Source of the DNA: Sergeia podlipaevii
Taxonomy: Eukaryota > Euglenozoa > Kinetoplastea > Trypanosomatida > Trypanosomatidae
DNA: 64,000 bases
Direction of reading: 5' to 3'
Assembly (NCBI GenBank): GCA_030849805.1
Contig: JASANZ010002242.1
Location: forward strand, 34,239 to 98,238
This document shows positions 30,964 to 41,130 of this stretch, piece by piece. Within the stretch, counting starts at the first letter, position 1; every line of letters begins with the position of its first letter. The position numbers and the translations under genes are program-made. The notes under the pieces were generated by a model. That model did no database searches and was not told the DNA's origin. It saw only the letters and a program-made list of their open reading frames with translations.

Positions 30964-31979
30964 AAGAAAGGGGAGGAGGAGGAGGAGGAGGACGGTGTGT
31001 GAAAATGCGTATGGGTGTGTCATGCGCGGATATTCAATATAATTCATTTATGAGCCTATCGTCATTATTATCATCGTGAACAGCATATAAATATATACAT
31101 ATACATTCATAGATGGATGAGAATACATAGTGCTCTACTTTTTGTGCTTCTGCTTCTTCTCGTTTACTTTTTTCTCTTTCTTCATCTTTTGTACTTTGCT
31201 TATACTTCATATTCATATAAAATAATATGAAAGTTTTTTTTTTTTTTCAATTTTCTCTGTATTTTCTCTGTATTTTCTCTGTATTTTTTCTTCCCTTTTT
31301 CTTTGGGATGGAAGCACAAGTGGAGGTCATATCAGCAGCGTGTGTGGGTGCTTATCATTGCTTTATATCGTTTGTTATTATCGATTATCGTTATTATCAT
31401 TTTTTGTCCCTCTCCCCTCCCTTGCGTACTTGTGCATGCCCCTTTTCCTTCTTGTTAGACATTCATACATATACACAGCACAACTTTTAGCGCAATATTA
31501 TACAAAGGTTACCTTTATGCACGGTTATATTCCTATGAATTTTTGAATTTTTGCCCTCTTTCTTCTTGTTCGTGTGTGAGGTGGTGTAACTCAATCTGTT
31601 TATCACTGCAATAAGCGCATACGCATGCAGCACTAAAAAATGAAAATTGTATCCTTTCCTCTCTCTCTCTCTCTCTCTCTCTCTTCATTTCATTTATTAT
31701 GATGGGCAAGGAGTGCATGTAAGAGGGACAAGCCTATCGAAGGTTCTCTCTTTCTCTCTCATACACCCACATACATACCCCCCCCCCCCCCCCCCACACA
31801 CACACATCTAAAGCTTTGGGAGGGGAAGAACACACGGTACTACCAATATAATCAAGTCTAAATTGCTTGTTTGAAACATTTTTTTTTTTTTTTTTTTTTT
31901 CTTGCATTTTCTCAAGCGGGGAAAAAAAAGAAAATAAATAACGAAGTTAGTAAAAAGCAACAAAAATACCACCAACAAC
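30926..31979 (+). other. Intergenic region with simple repeats
   Basis: No gene is seen. A (GAAA)/(GA) tract follows the stop codon (about 30930-30975). An 11-base unit, ttttctctgta, occurs three times at 31251-31283. A (CT)n run lies at about 31662-31684. Near the next gene, a long T tract at about 31879-31900 and AG at 31915-31916 form a strong acceptor, 64 nt before the ATG. Confidence 0.6.
31778..31795. repeat. 18-base C homopolymer followed by (AC)n
   Basis: Eighteen consecutive C residues, then alternating AC. The only long C-run in the window; length may be unreliable in the assembly. Confidence 0.9.
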
Positions 31980-33395
31980 ATGCTATCGCGTACTCCCAAG
32001 CGATACAGTCGCTACATTCCTGTAGTAGGAAGAGCATTCGTGACTGAGATGCTGTACGGCTCCAAGTACAGCCCTAACATAGGTACTTACAACATGCCAT
32101 ATGCTTACATCAAAACGATGCTAATGTGCATTGCGGGGAGCAGGTTAGGACAGCGACAGCGCGAGTATATATGCGGTATTATAGAGTGCTTGATGCCGGC
32201 AACCGCTAGTGAGGATAACTTAACGAAGCTGGAGCTGCTGCAGTTTGTTGAAGCCATGGTGCCTCAAAGGTCATCTCGCACCTCTTTCTCTAAGAGAGCG
32301 ACTTTGACGACGGCGGCTGGAGCGGGAGCAGGAGGAGCTTCTGATGTAGCCGAACCTGCACTGCCTGTGGCTAGCACCACCTGTGACTCGGTGGCGATGT
32401 CGATGATGATGCAGGACACGTTGCACCGTCACGGCACGAGCGACACCAGTAGTGGCACACTCTTCGGGAGCATACAACATAGCGGCGCAGGTACCAGCCG
32501 CAGCAGCGAGGAGGATGAGCAACAACAACAACAACAACAGCAATGTATGGAGGACGAGGACGATTACTTGGGGCAGGGCGAAAGCTCTGTGTCGCGTAGG
32601 GTTTTCATTGGAGGAGGAGGAGGAGGTGATCTCCCGTCTCTCATATCTACTGCTTCATTCCCTTCTTCGATTGCGCGCATACTCATTTACGATACCGTTA
32701 GTGCCTGTGTAGCGGGTGATGTGTATAGTGCAAAGGAAAAGGCGAGGGTAGCGGCGGTTGCGAGCCAAGTGGGGCTTTCATCCGCGGTGCGGGAGCAAAT
32801 TGAGCGACTTGTGCTGCAGGAGCGCCTCTTGTCAAATCGAAAGCGCAAACTCCTTGGCCTGGCTACGTTTTCTGTGTCTTCTCCTGCGGCAGAGAAGCGC
32901 TTGCTTTCTTCTTCATCACCATCCGGCGCTGCTGCCTCTCTGGTGTCGCCAGCAGATGTTGGGTCGGCGTTCTCATCGGCCTATGGGGCTGCTTCTCGCG
33001 GTGCTGGCGGCTTCATGCAAGGGGCTCTTGGCAAGTCAAGTGGTACTCAGTCACTGACTGAGGCCGCCATCGCCTCTGCGGCGTCTGTACTTGCTTATGT
33101 ATCTGGCACCAGTATTGGTAGCAACGCTACGGGTGGCGGCCCTGTGGGAGCGAAGGGCGACGGACGACACAGCTCGCATGCACGCTACTACACTCCACAG
33201 CAACCGGCATCAAACAAATCTACTAATTTTGCGGGGACTACCATCGAGTCATCATTACAGCGAGAAGAAGCGGAGAAGTTGTCTGCTACTCATCGGCCGC
33301 TCTCAGCTGAAGAGGTCAAGATGGCGGAGATGAAGGCGCGTCTGCGTGCCTTCAGAGCGTCGCCTGCTGTCGCCGCCGCCGCACCACAGGAGTAG
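31980..33395 (+). CDS. Hypothetical protein, possible TerB-like helical domain
   Basis: The protein has 471 residues. The N-terminal ~90 residues look folded: a basic start, then GRAFVTEMLYGSKYSPNIG and helices with RQREYICGIIECLMP and LTKLELLQFVEAM. A middle low-complexity stretch includes a CAA-encoded poly-Gln run near 32520-32541. A second helical segment at about residues 230-285 begins IARILIYDTVSACVAGD and continues with AKEKARVAAVASQVGL. Its pattern (YD-hydrophobic helix, D-x-Y, a lysine/alanine helix, L-G/S-L) recalls TerB-type helical domains, but only weakly. The C-terminal part is Ser/Ala/Gly-rich. No membrane span is predicted. I do not assign a function. Confidence 0.82.
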   Translation: MLSRTPKRYSRYIPVVGRAFVTEMLYGSKYSPNIGTYNMPYAYIKTMLMCIAGSRLGQRQREYICGIIECLMPATASEDNLTKLELLQFVEAMVPQRSSRTSFSKRATLTTAAGAGAGGASDVAEPALPVASTTCDSVAMSMMMQDTLHRHGTSDTSSGTLFGSIQHSGAGTSRSSEEDEQQQQQQQQCMEDEDDYLGQGESSVSRRVFIGGGGGGDLPSLISTASFPSSIARILIYDTVSACVAGDVYSAKEKARVAAVASQVGLSSAVREQIERLVLQERLLSNRKRKLLGLATFSVSSPAAEKRLLSSSSPSGAAASLVSPADVGSAFSSAYGAASRGAGGFMQGALGKSSGTQSLTEAAIASAASVLAYVSGTSIGSNATGGGPVGAKGDGRHSSHARYYTPQQPASNKSTNFAGTTIESSLQREEAEKLSATHRPLSAEEVKMAEMKARLRAFRASPAVAAAAPQE

Positions 33396-34468
33396 TCGTG
33401 GCTACACGACGACTTTTTTTAAAAATTTATTTAAAGAAAGGAATATACATATGAAAATACGAACAACATGAAGGCACTATGGGGCGCGAGGAGTACAGAG
33501 AGTGATTGTATCTGTATGTGTGAATAGTTATTGCACATACACACACACCCAGTACTGTGGACGATTACTATATATACAACCCACCTATGTTTGACCAGGA
33601 AAAGAATATATATATATATATGAGTATTTATAATTCATTTTTAACGTTTTTTTTTCATTTTCCTTTCTTTTTTCTTTTTTTCTTTTGAAAACGAACTGTT
33701 TGCTGTACATTGGGAAGTAAGTTGCAAAAAAAGGAGGGACACATCACAAATTCTCAAAGCAGCACCATCTTGTGCACGGTGCCTGCAGGTGGATATATAT
33801 ATATATATATATATACATACATGCCTGTGCGTGACTTGGCAAGGCTTTTTGTCGCCTCCCCCCTTCTTCCACAATTCATATGCAGATATTTTTTTTTTCC
33901 TTTTGCTTTTTGTTTTCTCATTTTTTTTTTTGTTTTTCTATTTCTTCTTTTTTTTTTTTCGTTGAAGTACAAGGCACCCGGATTCAATCAAGAATAGTGG
34001 GCTTCAAAAAGCAAAAAGGAGCTGAAGATATCACTATAGCTTTTTCTTTCTTTTTCTTTTCTCAGCAAGAGTCTCTTACAAGCAAGCTTTTTTTCTTCCC
34101 TGTTTGTTTACACATTTGCATCTAATCTTGTTTTCTTCTTTATTTGTAAGAAGGAAAGAGAACAAAGAATCTTCTTTTTTTGTGTGTGTTTTTGTAGATA
34201 ATTGCAGCATTTTTGCTTCTATTTTATTTTTAAAATTTTTTTTCATAGCTGCACCACTTACCATAAATAACTTTTTTTCTCTTCATTTGTAACCGCTACT
34301 GTTTTTTTTCTTCCCAGCACAATTACACTAGCGCACGCACAGTGGGTACAGCCGCGGTACATATTTTATAGACTTGTAGCTTGATATTGAGCGAGATAGA
34401 CTTGCACGAAATAGAGGAAAAAAGGCATTCCCCACATACATACATACATACATACATACATACAAAAT
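33396..34468 (+). other. Intergenic region with long predicted leader
   Basis: No gene is seen. TA microsatellites lie at about 33607-33621 and 33793-33814. A T tract ending in cttcccag gives AG at 34316-34317, 152 nt before the next ATG, a longer leader than for most neighbours. Confidence 0.6.
34434..34464 (+). repeat. (ACAT)n microsatellite in the predicted 5' leader
   Basis: Nearly eight copies of a tetranucleotide end four bases before the start codon of the membrane-protein gene, inside its predicted mRNA leader. Confidence 0.9.
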
Positions 34469-36502
34469 ATGGCAGTTGAAAAGAAAGGTATGGTGATCGC
34501 CATATGGACGGTCTGCGGGGTACTCTTTGTCGCAGTTGTCGTTCTTTCTTTTTACCTGTGCTATGCAATTCGACATCGCCGTGCCCGTTCGGCTTACCGT
34601 CAAGAACATAGCTGTACAGACGTCACAGTGATCGAAAAGCGTTTTGATGGCTTCACGCGTCTAGCCGCGAGTAACTTGACGACGAGCCCTGTCGCTGGCA
34701 CATATACGGCTCCCCAGATTGTTCACATTGGTCTTTCCAGTGCATTTCAGCTTACACAAGGCGAAGCGTGTGATATCTTGGTGAATATCATACACGTAGA
34801 CAACAACAGCACCGCAGTAGAAATGGGCGGCAGCGTTTTAAATAATGGATGCGTCTCGGTCCTTGGCCACGATGACTTTTACAGCGGCGCCTTCTTGCTG
34901 TACACTGCGCCACTGCAGTTTGTGATACCAGGGGTGTACGTCATCCGCGCACACACGGTTAGTCCGCAAGAGAAAACCGTTGGTGCGGTGCATCAGTTTG
35001 TTTTTACTATTGTTTCTAGTGCCACCGGCGTGACCACAACGACATCTGGTAATATGTTTGGGCTGACTGTCGCACCACATTCCCAGAACACTACTACTGA
35101 CATTACGTTGAACCGAGCGCTTGAGCTAGCGCAGCAGCCGCAGCAGCTGACAGTAGGGTCTTCTGCCGCTGCCAATACAATGGCCCATCAGCCCCCAGCT
35201 GTATATCGAGACGCCACTGCTGGTACTCTCGTCTTTGCAGCTCCGCCCGCTCCACAGATTTTACCGCACCTTGGAGTTGTGACGACTACAACTCCGATTA
35301 TCATCTCCCCACATGAGTCCAGCACCTCTGCAGATCAGATCCGCTACAGCGTTGACGGGAGCTATCCTAACATCTTGTACACCGGACCCTTCACATTTGC
35401 TTTGCCGCCTGCTCCTGGTGATGCGCACAAGCACGGCGTGGCGGTGAAGATCAGAGCCATTGCGGTCGCTGGAGAGCCCTTCTCTTCTACCACCACGGTT
35501 GCTGCTCGTGCTGCTGCCTACTACCACTCCCCAGCTCCTGGTGAACGCGTAAGCGCAGTGAGCGAAGCGGTGCTGGAAGTGCGTCCCGCTGGATACTCCT
35601 ACTTTGATCCTAGCATCAACGCCCCCTCTGTCAAGCTGAGGGCCAGCGGCGCTATGCTTTACTTTGACGAGAGTCAGAACCCGCGAGGTACCAAGACGTG
35701 CTACCAACTTCTTTCCATATCGGATGCTCGAGCGGCAGGCTGGCGAGGCAAGGCACAGTACAGCCGCAGGCGTGCACTAATTTATGATGGGAATCCCATT
35801 CCTATTAGCGAGGACGTCGCCCTGATACACGCGTGGACCGTAGATGGGGCCTCGTTGATGCGCGCCGGCGGCGGGGCTGCGGATCACAGCGGTCTTGTTA
35901 GGAGTGATGACGACGAAGACGATTGCTATGGTGCGCCGTCGTCGTCTCGGGGGTTCCGTCAACGAAGCGTGGCGACTATTTATGATTGCTCCCGTGCTGC
36001 CACAGAGCACGCCAAGCCCAGTCGCAAGAGGGCAGCTCAGGGAGAGGCACTGCTCCCGCCTCCAGTGGTTTGTGTGTCGTGCAAGGAGACGGATGTCATG
36101 TTCGATACCCCAGCTGCGAACAGCGTCATTGCTTACACACTTAATGATAGAGAACCCGCCCTAGTGGACGTAGATCCGCCAGCGTGTGCAGCATCGGTGG
36201 ATATCGATGATCCGGATGCGTGGCGGCGTCGCCTGCAAAGCAAAGATGGACAGAGTGATAGCTCCTCCTACGCCAGGGGGGACCCCGGAGGCTACGGCAC
36301 GATGTTGTATAAACCTGGTACTACCATTCAGGTAACACGCCTAGAAGCTCAGGAGGCCGTGCTGACGGCACGCGTGTTTATTCCCATTCGTGAGGGACCT
36401 GGAGCTGCAGGCGTTGTCGCTGGTGCTGCATCCGGTGCACTCATAGGCTATCGCTACGGCCCCGTGTTTCGCAGAGCCTTTTACTTTCAAGGTAGTAAAT
36501 AG
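34469..36502 (+). CDS. Single-pass membrane protein with chitobiase-C-terminal-like repeats
   Basis: The protein has 677 residues. A strong hydrophobic helix at residues ~8-33 is followed by a basic cluster (RHRRAR), so it is a signal anchor or single transmembrane span. The following ~600 residues are beta-rich. A stretch near residue 290 with IRYSVDGSYPNILYTGPFTF, then VKIRAIAVAGEPFSSTT, matches the CHB_HEX_C_1 pattern (Y-x-x-D-G-x-x-P ... Y-x-x-P ... A-x-A). Two further segments, around AMLYFDESQNPRGTKTCYQL and SVIAYTLNDREPAL, look like more divergent copies. Near the C-terminus is a Gly/Ala-rich segment (AAGVVAGAASGALIGY). Such beta domains usually accompany carbohydrate-active or surface proteins. 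No catalytic domain is visible, so a structural or ligand-binding surface role is inferred. Confidence 0.75.
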   Translation: MAVEKKGMVIAIWTVCGVLFVAVVVLSFYLCYAIRHRRARSAYRQEHSCTDVTVIEKRFDGFTRLAASNLTTSPVAGTYTAPQIVHIGLSSAFQLTQGEACDILVNIIHVDNNSTAVEMGGSVLNNGCVSVLGHDDFYSGAFLLYTAPLQFVIPGVYVIRAHTVSPQEKTVGAVHQFVFTIVSSATGVTTTTSGNMFGLTVAPHSQNTTTDITLNRALELAQQPQQLTVGSSAAANTMAHQPPAVYRDATAGTLVFAAPPAPQILPHLGVVTTTTPIIISPHESSTSADQIRYSVDGSYPNILYTGPFTFALPPAPGDAHKHGVAVKIRAIAVAGEPFSSTTTVAARAAAYYHSPAPGERVSAVSEAVLEVRPAGYSYFDPSINAPSVKLRASGAMLYFDESQNPRGTKTCYQLLSISDARAAGWRGKAQYSRRRALIYDGNPIPISEDVALIHAWTVDGASLMRAGGGAADHSGLVRSDDDEDDCYGAPSSSRGFRQRSVATIYDCSRAATEHAKPSRKRAAQGEALLPPPVVCVSCKETDVMFDTPAANSVIAYTLNDREPALVDVDPPACAASVDIDDPDAWRRRLQSKDGQSDSSSYARGDPGGYGTMLYKPGTTIQVTRLEAQEAVLTARVFIPIREGPGAAGVVAGAASGALIGYRYGPVFRRAFYFQGSK

Positions 36503-37652
36503 AAAAACAAAGAGTTGATTCTCTTTTTCTTATCCAGAAAGAAAGAGAAAGATAAAGAAAAGTGAGGCTGGGAGAGGGTGTATGTGTGCATAGAGAGAGC
36601 GTGGATATATGTATATATTTAAGATCTGCACAACAACAAGAGGAGGGTAGAACAATGGCATTTCCAAATATTAATTTATATAAATCAAATAGAGAAAGTG
36701 GAAGTGCTCAGGCCCCATGGGATGCATCGTCGTGATGCTAGTGCTATGGGACTGGCAATAGAACGTTTGTTTATAGATGGAGAAAGAAGAAAAGAAAGGG
36801 CATAGATTATGATATATGCGGCACTTTAGACACAGGGCAGTACCCTTTTGTTTTTGATGACTGAGCTTTGCGTGCGCGTATATGTGTGAGTGCGTATGTC
36901 ACCGGCACGATTGCTTTTACCTTCCGTTCACTTCAAAAAATACTTTAACTATTTTTATGACTCTATTTTATTTTTGTTTTTATATAAGCTGCCGTATGGC
37001 GCTCTTGTACATGAATTGCTCCTTTTATCTTTTTTATTACTATTGATTTTCGGGTTTGCTCTTGTGCCGTTACTACTATGCTCACACCTCACGTACACTT
37101 ACCACAGTTGCTGATATCTGTTGTCACTACTAGTTTTTTTTTCCTTTCTTTTGTACTGTTCTTGGGGTTGATCTGGCGGTTCTGCACTGTTGAGCTCTAC
37201 CCTTTTTTTTAAAAATCAACATAATATATAAATCAATTGGCAATCTACATTCTTTTTTTTATACATACATCAAATTGAAGCATTTGTTACTGCGCTGGCA
37301 AGACGTTTGGCTATCACTTCATGGTGGTAGTGTAGACACGTGCTCTAACAGTGAAAAACTTTTTAAAAAAAGCATCGGCAGCTGGATAGTATATTTCATG
37401 CTGCTTTTAATCTCTCCTTTTTTTTAAAACCCTGTTTTAACTCTGTTTTATGTATTTTTGCACGTACACGGTGGGATTTACCACTTTTTTTTTAATTTAC
37501 TTTAGTGTTAGTATATCACTCAGAATATACATACACAGAGACGGTCAAGACACATAGCTCGCTAACTTTTACATTTTGCTTTATTTATATTGAGAGGATA
37601 TTCTACAACAAACCTTATCTTTTTTTTTTTAAAGAAGAAAAAAATCTGAGTT
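36503..37652 (+). other. Intergenic region, no gene seen
   Basis: About 1.15 kb of AT-rich sequence. The T tract at about 37619-37630 is followed by AG at 37633-37634, only 19 nt before the aminopeptidase ATG. Confidence 0.55.
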
Positions 37653-39341
37653 ATGCTTCGCCGCGTACTTTCTCGTGCACCATTGCCCGAGTCTGCTCAT
37701 GTCTATGGCAAGCATAAACTTCCGTTAAAGGTGAAGGACTTAGCCAGGAAGGAGGGCCTTGCGGTCTCCTTCACTACCACGGCGGCGTCTATCAAGGCAT
37801 CCCACCTCCCCATGGGCTTTAAAGGCAAGGTGGGAGAGGTGGAACTCGTGCCGGAAGCGAAGTCACGCCAACTAGTCGCGGGTATGAAGGGGACGGCACC
37901 GCCTGAGACAGCAAAGGTCACTGCTGCGTCTACCACCACCACCACCACTACCGTGTACGACTACCGTAGGGCCGTGAACAGTGCAGTGGCCAAGGCGAAG
38001 AAACTTGGCGCCACTGTGCTCACGGTGAGACCTCCGTGCCTGGGGGAGGTGCTTTCCGTGCCAGATATCTTCCATGACGCTAGGCAGCTCACAGAAGCGG
38101 AGATTGTAGAGAAGACAGCGTGCTTTGCGGTGACAGCGGCGTACGAATACAACAGGCTCAAATCTTCCTCACCTGCTTCTAGGGGCGACGGCAAGCCAAG
38201 GAGCGGCAGGGGCGGTAGAAAGACCGCTGCCGCCGCATCCACCGAGGTGAAGGCACCGATGAAGTTTATCGTGGACTCGAATCTTACCAATGCAGTGGCG
38301 GCTGGCAGTGTTATTGGGAGCTGCGTGAATGACTCGCGCAACCTTGGCAATCTACGCGAGGATGAGGGAACACCGGAGTTTTACGTGGAGTGGGCCAAGA
38401 AGTTTATGCTTCCTCAGGGCATCAAGCTGCGCGCGGTGTTGCGTGGAAAGGAAATTGAGAAGAAGGGCATGAATCTTCTTTATAGCGTGGGGAAGGGCTC
38501 TGTGCATGAGCCATACGTGCTAGTGCTTGAGTACGTTGGCAACCATCGCTCTGCGCATTCCACCGCACTGGTGGGTAAGGGCGTTACTTTTGACTGCGGT
38601 GGGCTCAACATTAAGCCGTATGGGTCCATGGAGACGATGCACACCGACATGATGGGGGCTGCCACTGCACTCTCCACGCTGAAGGCGGTGGCACAGCTGC
38701 AGCTGCCGATCAACGTGGTTGCCGCGGTCGGGTTCGTTGAGAACGCCATTTCCGCTGAAGCGTTCCACCCATCGACCATCCTTACAAGCCTCAAGGGGAC
38801 TACGGTGGAGATTCTTAACACCGATGCAGAGGGCCGGCTTGTGCTTGCGGACCTGCTCACGTACGTGCAGGACTACGCAAAGCTCTCCAAGAAGCCACAC
38901 ACCATCATCGATCTCGCCACCCTCACCGGAGCTATCATTGTTAGTCTGGGAAGCCGCCGCGCTGGCCTCTTCAGCAACAATGGAGATCTGACCAACTCGC
39001 TCATGTTGGCTGGTACCACTGCGGGTGAGGAGCTGTGGCCCATGCCAGTCGCGGAGGAGCACCGTCAGCTACTCAAGGGTGGCATTGCTGACATTATCAA
39101 CTGTGCCCCTGGCCGCCAGGGAGGATCCTGCACGGCAGCCGCCTTCCTTGAACACTTTGTGAGCCCTGGGACAAACTGGGCTCATATGGATATCGCTGGA
39201 ACGTCAGACAATGGTGATAAGCCGAAGGCGGGTGAGCCTGCGGGGGTGTCTGGGTACGGGGTGCAACTGCTAGTTGACTACCTGCGTAGTGCGAAGACCC
39301 AGCCTGGTGCTGCGGCTGCAGCTGCTGGGAAAGCAAGGTAG
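37653..39341 (+). CDS. LAP: M17 cytosolic leucyl aminopeptidase
   Basis: The protein has 562 residues. It should remove N-terminal leucine and other residues from peptides using two metal ions. The catalytic C-terminal domain is complete and its spacing equals that of E. coli PepA. Lys309 and Asp314 lie in GKGVTFDCGG, Lys321 follows, Asp332 is in MHTDMMGAAT, and Asp391 and Glu393 lie in NTDAEGRLVLAD, the M17 signature. Offsets of +5, +12, +23, +82 and +84 from the first Lys match the PepA metal and catalytic residues. The N-terminal ~190 residues form the usual less conserved domain, with a low-complexity insertion near 185-205. The first residues (MLRRVLSRAPLPE) are basic and could be a weak mitochondrial signal, but the family is normally cytosolic. 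Confidence 0.96.
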   Translation: MLRRVLSRAPLPESAHVYGKHKLPLKVKDLARKEGLAVSFTTTAASIKASHLPMGFKGKVGEVELVPEAKSRQLVAGMKGTAPPETAKVTAASTTTTTTTVYDYRRAVNSAVAKAKKLGATVLTVRPPCLGEVLSVPDIFHDARQLTEAEIVEKTACFAVTAAYEYNRLKSSSPASRGDGKPRSGRGGRKTAAAASTEVKAPMKFIVDSNLTNAVAAGSVIGSCVNDSRNLGNLREDEGTPEFYVEWAKKFMLPQGIKLRAVLRGKEIEKKGMNLLYSVGKGSVHEPYVLVLEYVGNHRSAHSTALVGKGVTFDCGGLNIKPYGSMETMHTDMMGAATALSTLKAVAQLQLPINVVAAVGFVENAISAEAFHPSTILTSLKGTTVEILNTDAEGRLVLADLLTYVQDYAKLSKKPHTIIDLATLTGAIIVSLGSRRAGLFSNNGDLTNSLMLAGTTAGEELWPMPVAEEHRQLLKGGIADIINCAPGRQGGSCTAAAFLEHFVSPGTNWAHMDIAGTSDNGDKPKAGEPAGVSGYGVQLLVDYLRSAKTQPGAAAAAAGKAR

Positions 39342-39832
39342 AAAGGAGGTGGCGTGAAGAAGAGGAGTGGAGAAAAGTAAACAGAGGACGCGAGTTTTCT
39401 GGCATATAGCTTTCTTTTTTTTTCTATCAGGGAGCCATATTCCAGAAGCGAATATATATAAATATATATAAATATGATAGTAAAACGCTTGATACCAGCT
39501 TTAGGGAAGGATTAGATTACTAATTTTCAATGGCGCCATTACCTTGTGTGCGCTTTTTTCTCTGTTTTTTTTTTATATATCGTTTGCTTTGCATTTTCTT
39601 TTTTGTTTCTTCTCGTGCATTTTCCTTTTAAATATCTTGTACACCTATGTATGTAGTAGTGCAGACAGCCCGCGCGCCTGTGTACCGGAAAGTGTGTCTG
39701 TGTGCGTGTGTGTGGAAGTTTCTCAGAAAAAAATAGGAACGAGTTTTCTGTTACGGCACTTCTGCTGTTTTTTAATTGGTAGACAGTCCGCAAGCAGCAC
39801 AGGCAATTTATACATATTTAGGCGTATTCAAC
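39342..39832 (+). other. Intergenic region with candidate splice acceptor
   Basis: No gene is seen. Pyrimidine-rich sequence at about 39741-39775 is followed by AG at 39781-39782, 51 nt before the next ATG, which supports starting the next gene at 39833 and not at an upstream non-ATG codon. Confidence 0.6.
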
Positions 39833-40330
39833 ATGCTATCTCTTAGTCGTCTATGTCTGTCATGGATTCCTAAGACCAACTACGAGTCACCGGCGCGGCT
39901 CAAGTGGGCTACGTATACCTTTTGGTATATGCTGGATCCCTTTCTACGGCGCCACTTCTCGTATTACCGCTACAAGGTCCGTCTTGACCGTGCTCTAGAG
40001 AAGAACAACGTTATGGTCAACACTCTCATTGGTCTGATTCTTGGAGCCACCATGTACATCGGCGTAGGTCATGTGGTCCTGCCTCCCGCTATTGGCGCTA
40101 GTGAGCACTCCATGCAGGAGAACGCGAAGGAGGTACTAGAGTTAATGGGGTGCGACACGACCAAGGAGCTCCCCGCCTTTCAGCTCATGAAGGTGAAGCG
40201 TGAGATCATTGGTAAACTGCACACAGTAGCTGATATTGCCGAGGTGCGCAGGCAGAAGGAGGAGGTAGAACGGATGAAGACGCTTCTTGATCAGCTCAAG
40301 AGTAGTGAAGGACATGTTACGACAAAATAA
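39833..40330 (+). CDS. Small single-pass membrane protein, possibly mitochondrial
   Basis: The protein has 165 residues. It starts MLSLSRLCLSWIP, then an aromatic and basic stretch (KWATYTFWYMLDPFLRRHFSYYRYKVR). A hydrophobic span follows at about residues 60-85 (VNTLIGLILGATMYIGVGHVV). The C-terminal part is soluble and helical, with a charged coiled coil (EVRRQKEEVERMKTLLDQL). The basic N-terminus free of acidic residues for ~17 positions, one short span and a coiled-coil tail are common in kinetoplastid mitochondrial inner-membrane subunits, but no family is recognised and localisation is only a suggestion. Confidence 0.83.
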   Translation: MLSLSRLCLSWIPKTNYESPARLKWATYTFWYMLDPFLRRHFSYYRYKVRLDRALEKNNVMVNTLIGLILGATMYIGVGHVVLPPAIGASEHSMQENAKEVLELMGCDTTKELPAFQLMKVKREIIGKLHTVADIAEVRRQKEEVERMKTLLDQLKSSEGHVTTK

Positions 40331-41130
40331 ATGTGGGAATGAAATTTTTTTTTAATTTTTTGCGGTTTTTTTATTTTATTTTAAAAATGAGATGTGTGTA
40401 GGAGATTTCCTTAAAGAGGCAAGAGTGTATGCAGTCTCTTTAAAAAATCGAATGAGGAAAGGAAGGGTGTGTGTGTGGATGTGGGAGAATACGGCCGCGG
40501 CGTATCCTAACATGATATTATTACTAATGCTACTGCCATGCATCACAGACTAACTAGACGAAGGTAAAAGTAATGTTCTTTACTTTTCATTTTTTTTTTT
40601 TACAGTTTTGCTATATCTGGTTGACATCGATTGCAAATGTATGCACCTACGTTTTGTGTGCGTGAGTCTTTATGTGCATTGCACATCACTTTACGTCGTC
40701 CCTTTATTTATTTATTTTGCATCATTTTTTTTTTTTTCCTTTGTCCTTCCCTATATATATTTTGGACAACTTAAAAGTTAGCGGCCACTACAAGGCTGCA
40801 CCATTTCTATTTTTTTTTTTTGTTTTTTTGAGGCTTTTGTGTCACTCACATATATATTCCCACACCACTACTACCGATATAATAAACCCCCCTTAATTAT
40901 ATATATATATTTCTATCTATCAACAGATATTACTAAGTTTAAATAAATAAATAGGCAGTTATATTAATCTTTATTGCGCACAATCTAGGGGTGAGTGTGT
41001 GTGTGAGAGAGAGAGATCGGTTCTGTCCAAAGGTACATCATTACGTTTTCTTTTTTTTTCTGTGAGCAGACGAAACGGTTTGTTTTTTTCTTGTCGTACT
41101 CCTGCATTTGCAAAGAAAAGAAGAAGAAAT
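40331..41130 (+). other. Intergenic region with candidate splice acceptor
   Basis: No gene is seen. Pyrimidine-rich sequence at about 41045-41061 is followed by AG at 41068-41069, 61 nt before the first ATG of the SNF2 gene. Open codons upstream of that ATG (from 40999) include sequence on both sides of the acceptor and are taken as leader. Confidence 0.6.

Noticed and set aside
31770..31810. The C-run plus AC repeat considered as a telomere-like or replication-related signal.
   Set aside because: It lacks the trypanosomatid telomere hexamer and is isolated within a gap; simple slippage is enough to explain it.
40999..41130. In-frame codons upstream of the SNF2 ATG that could extend the protein.
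   Set aside because: They begin at a GTG and span the predicted splice acceptor at 41068-41069; the first ATG after the acceptor is 41131.
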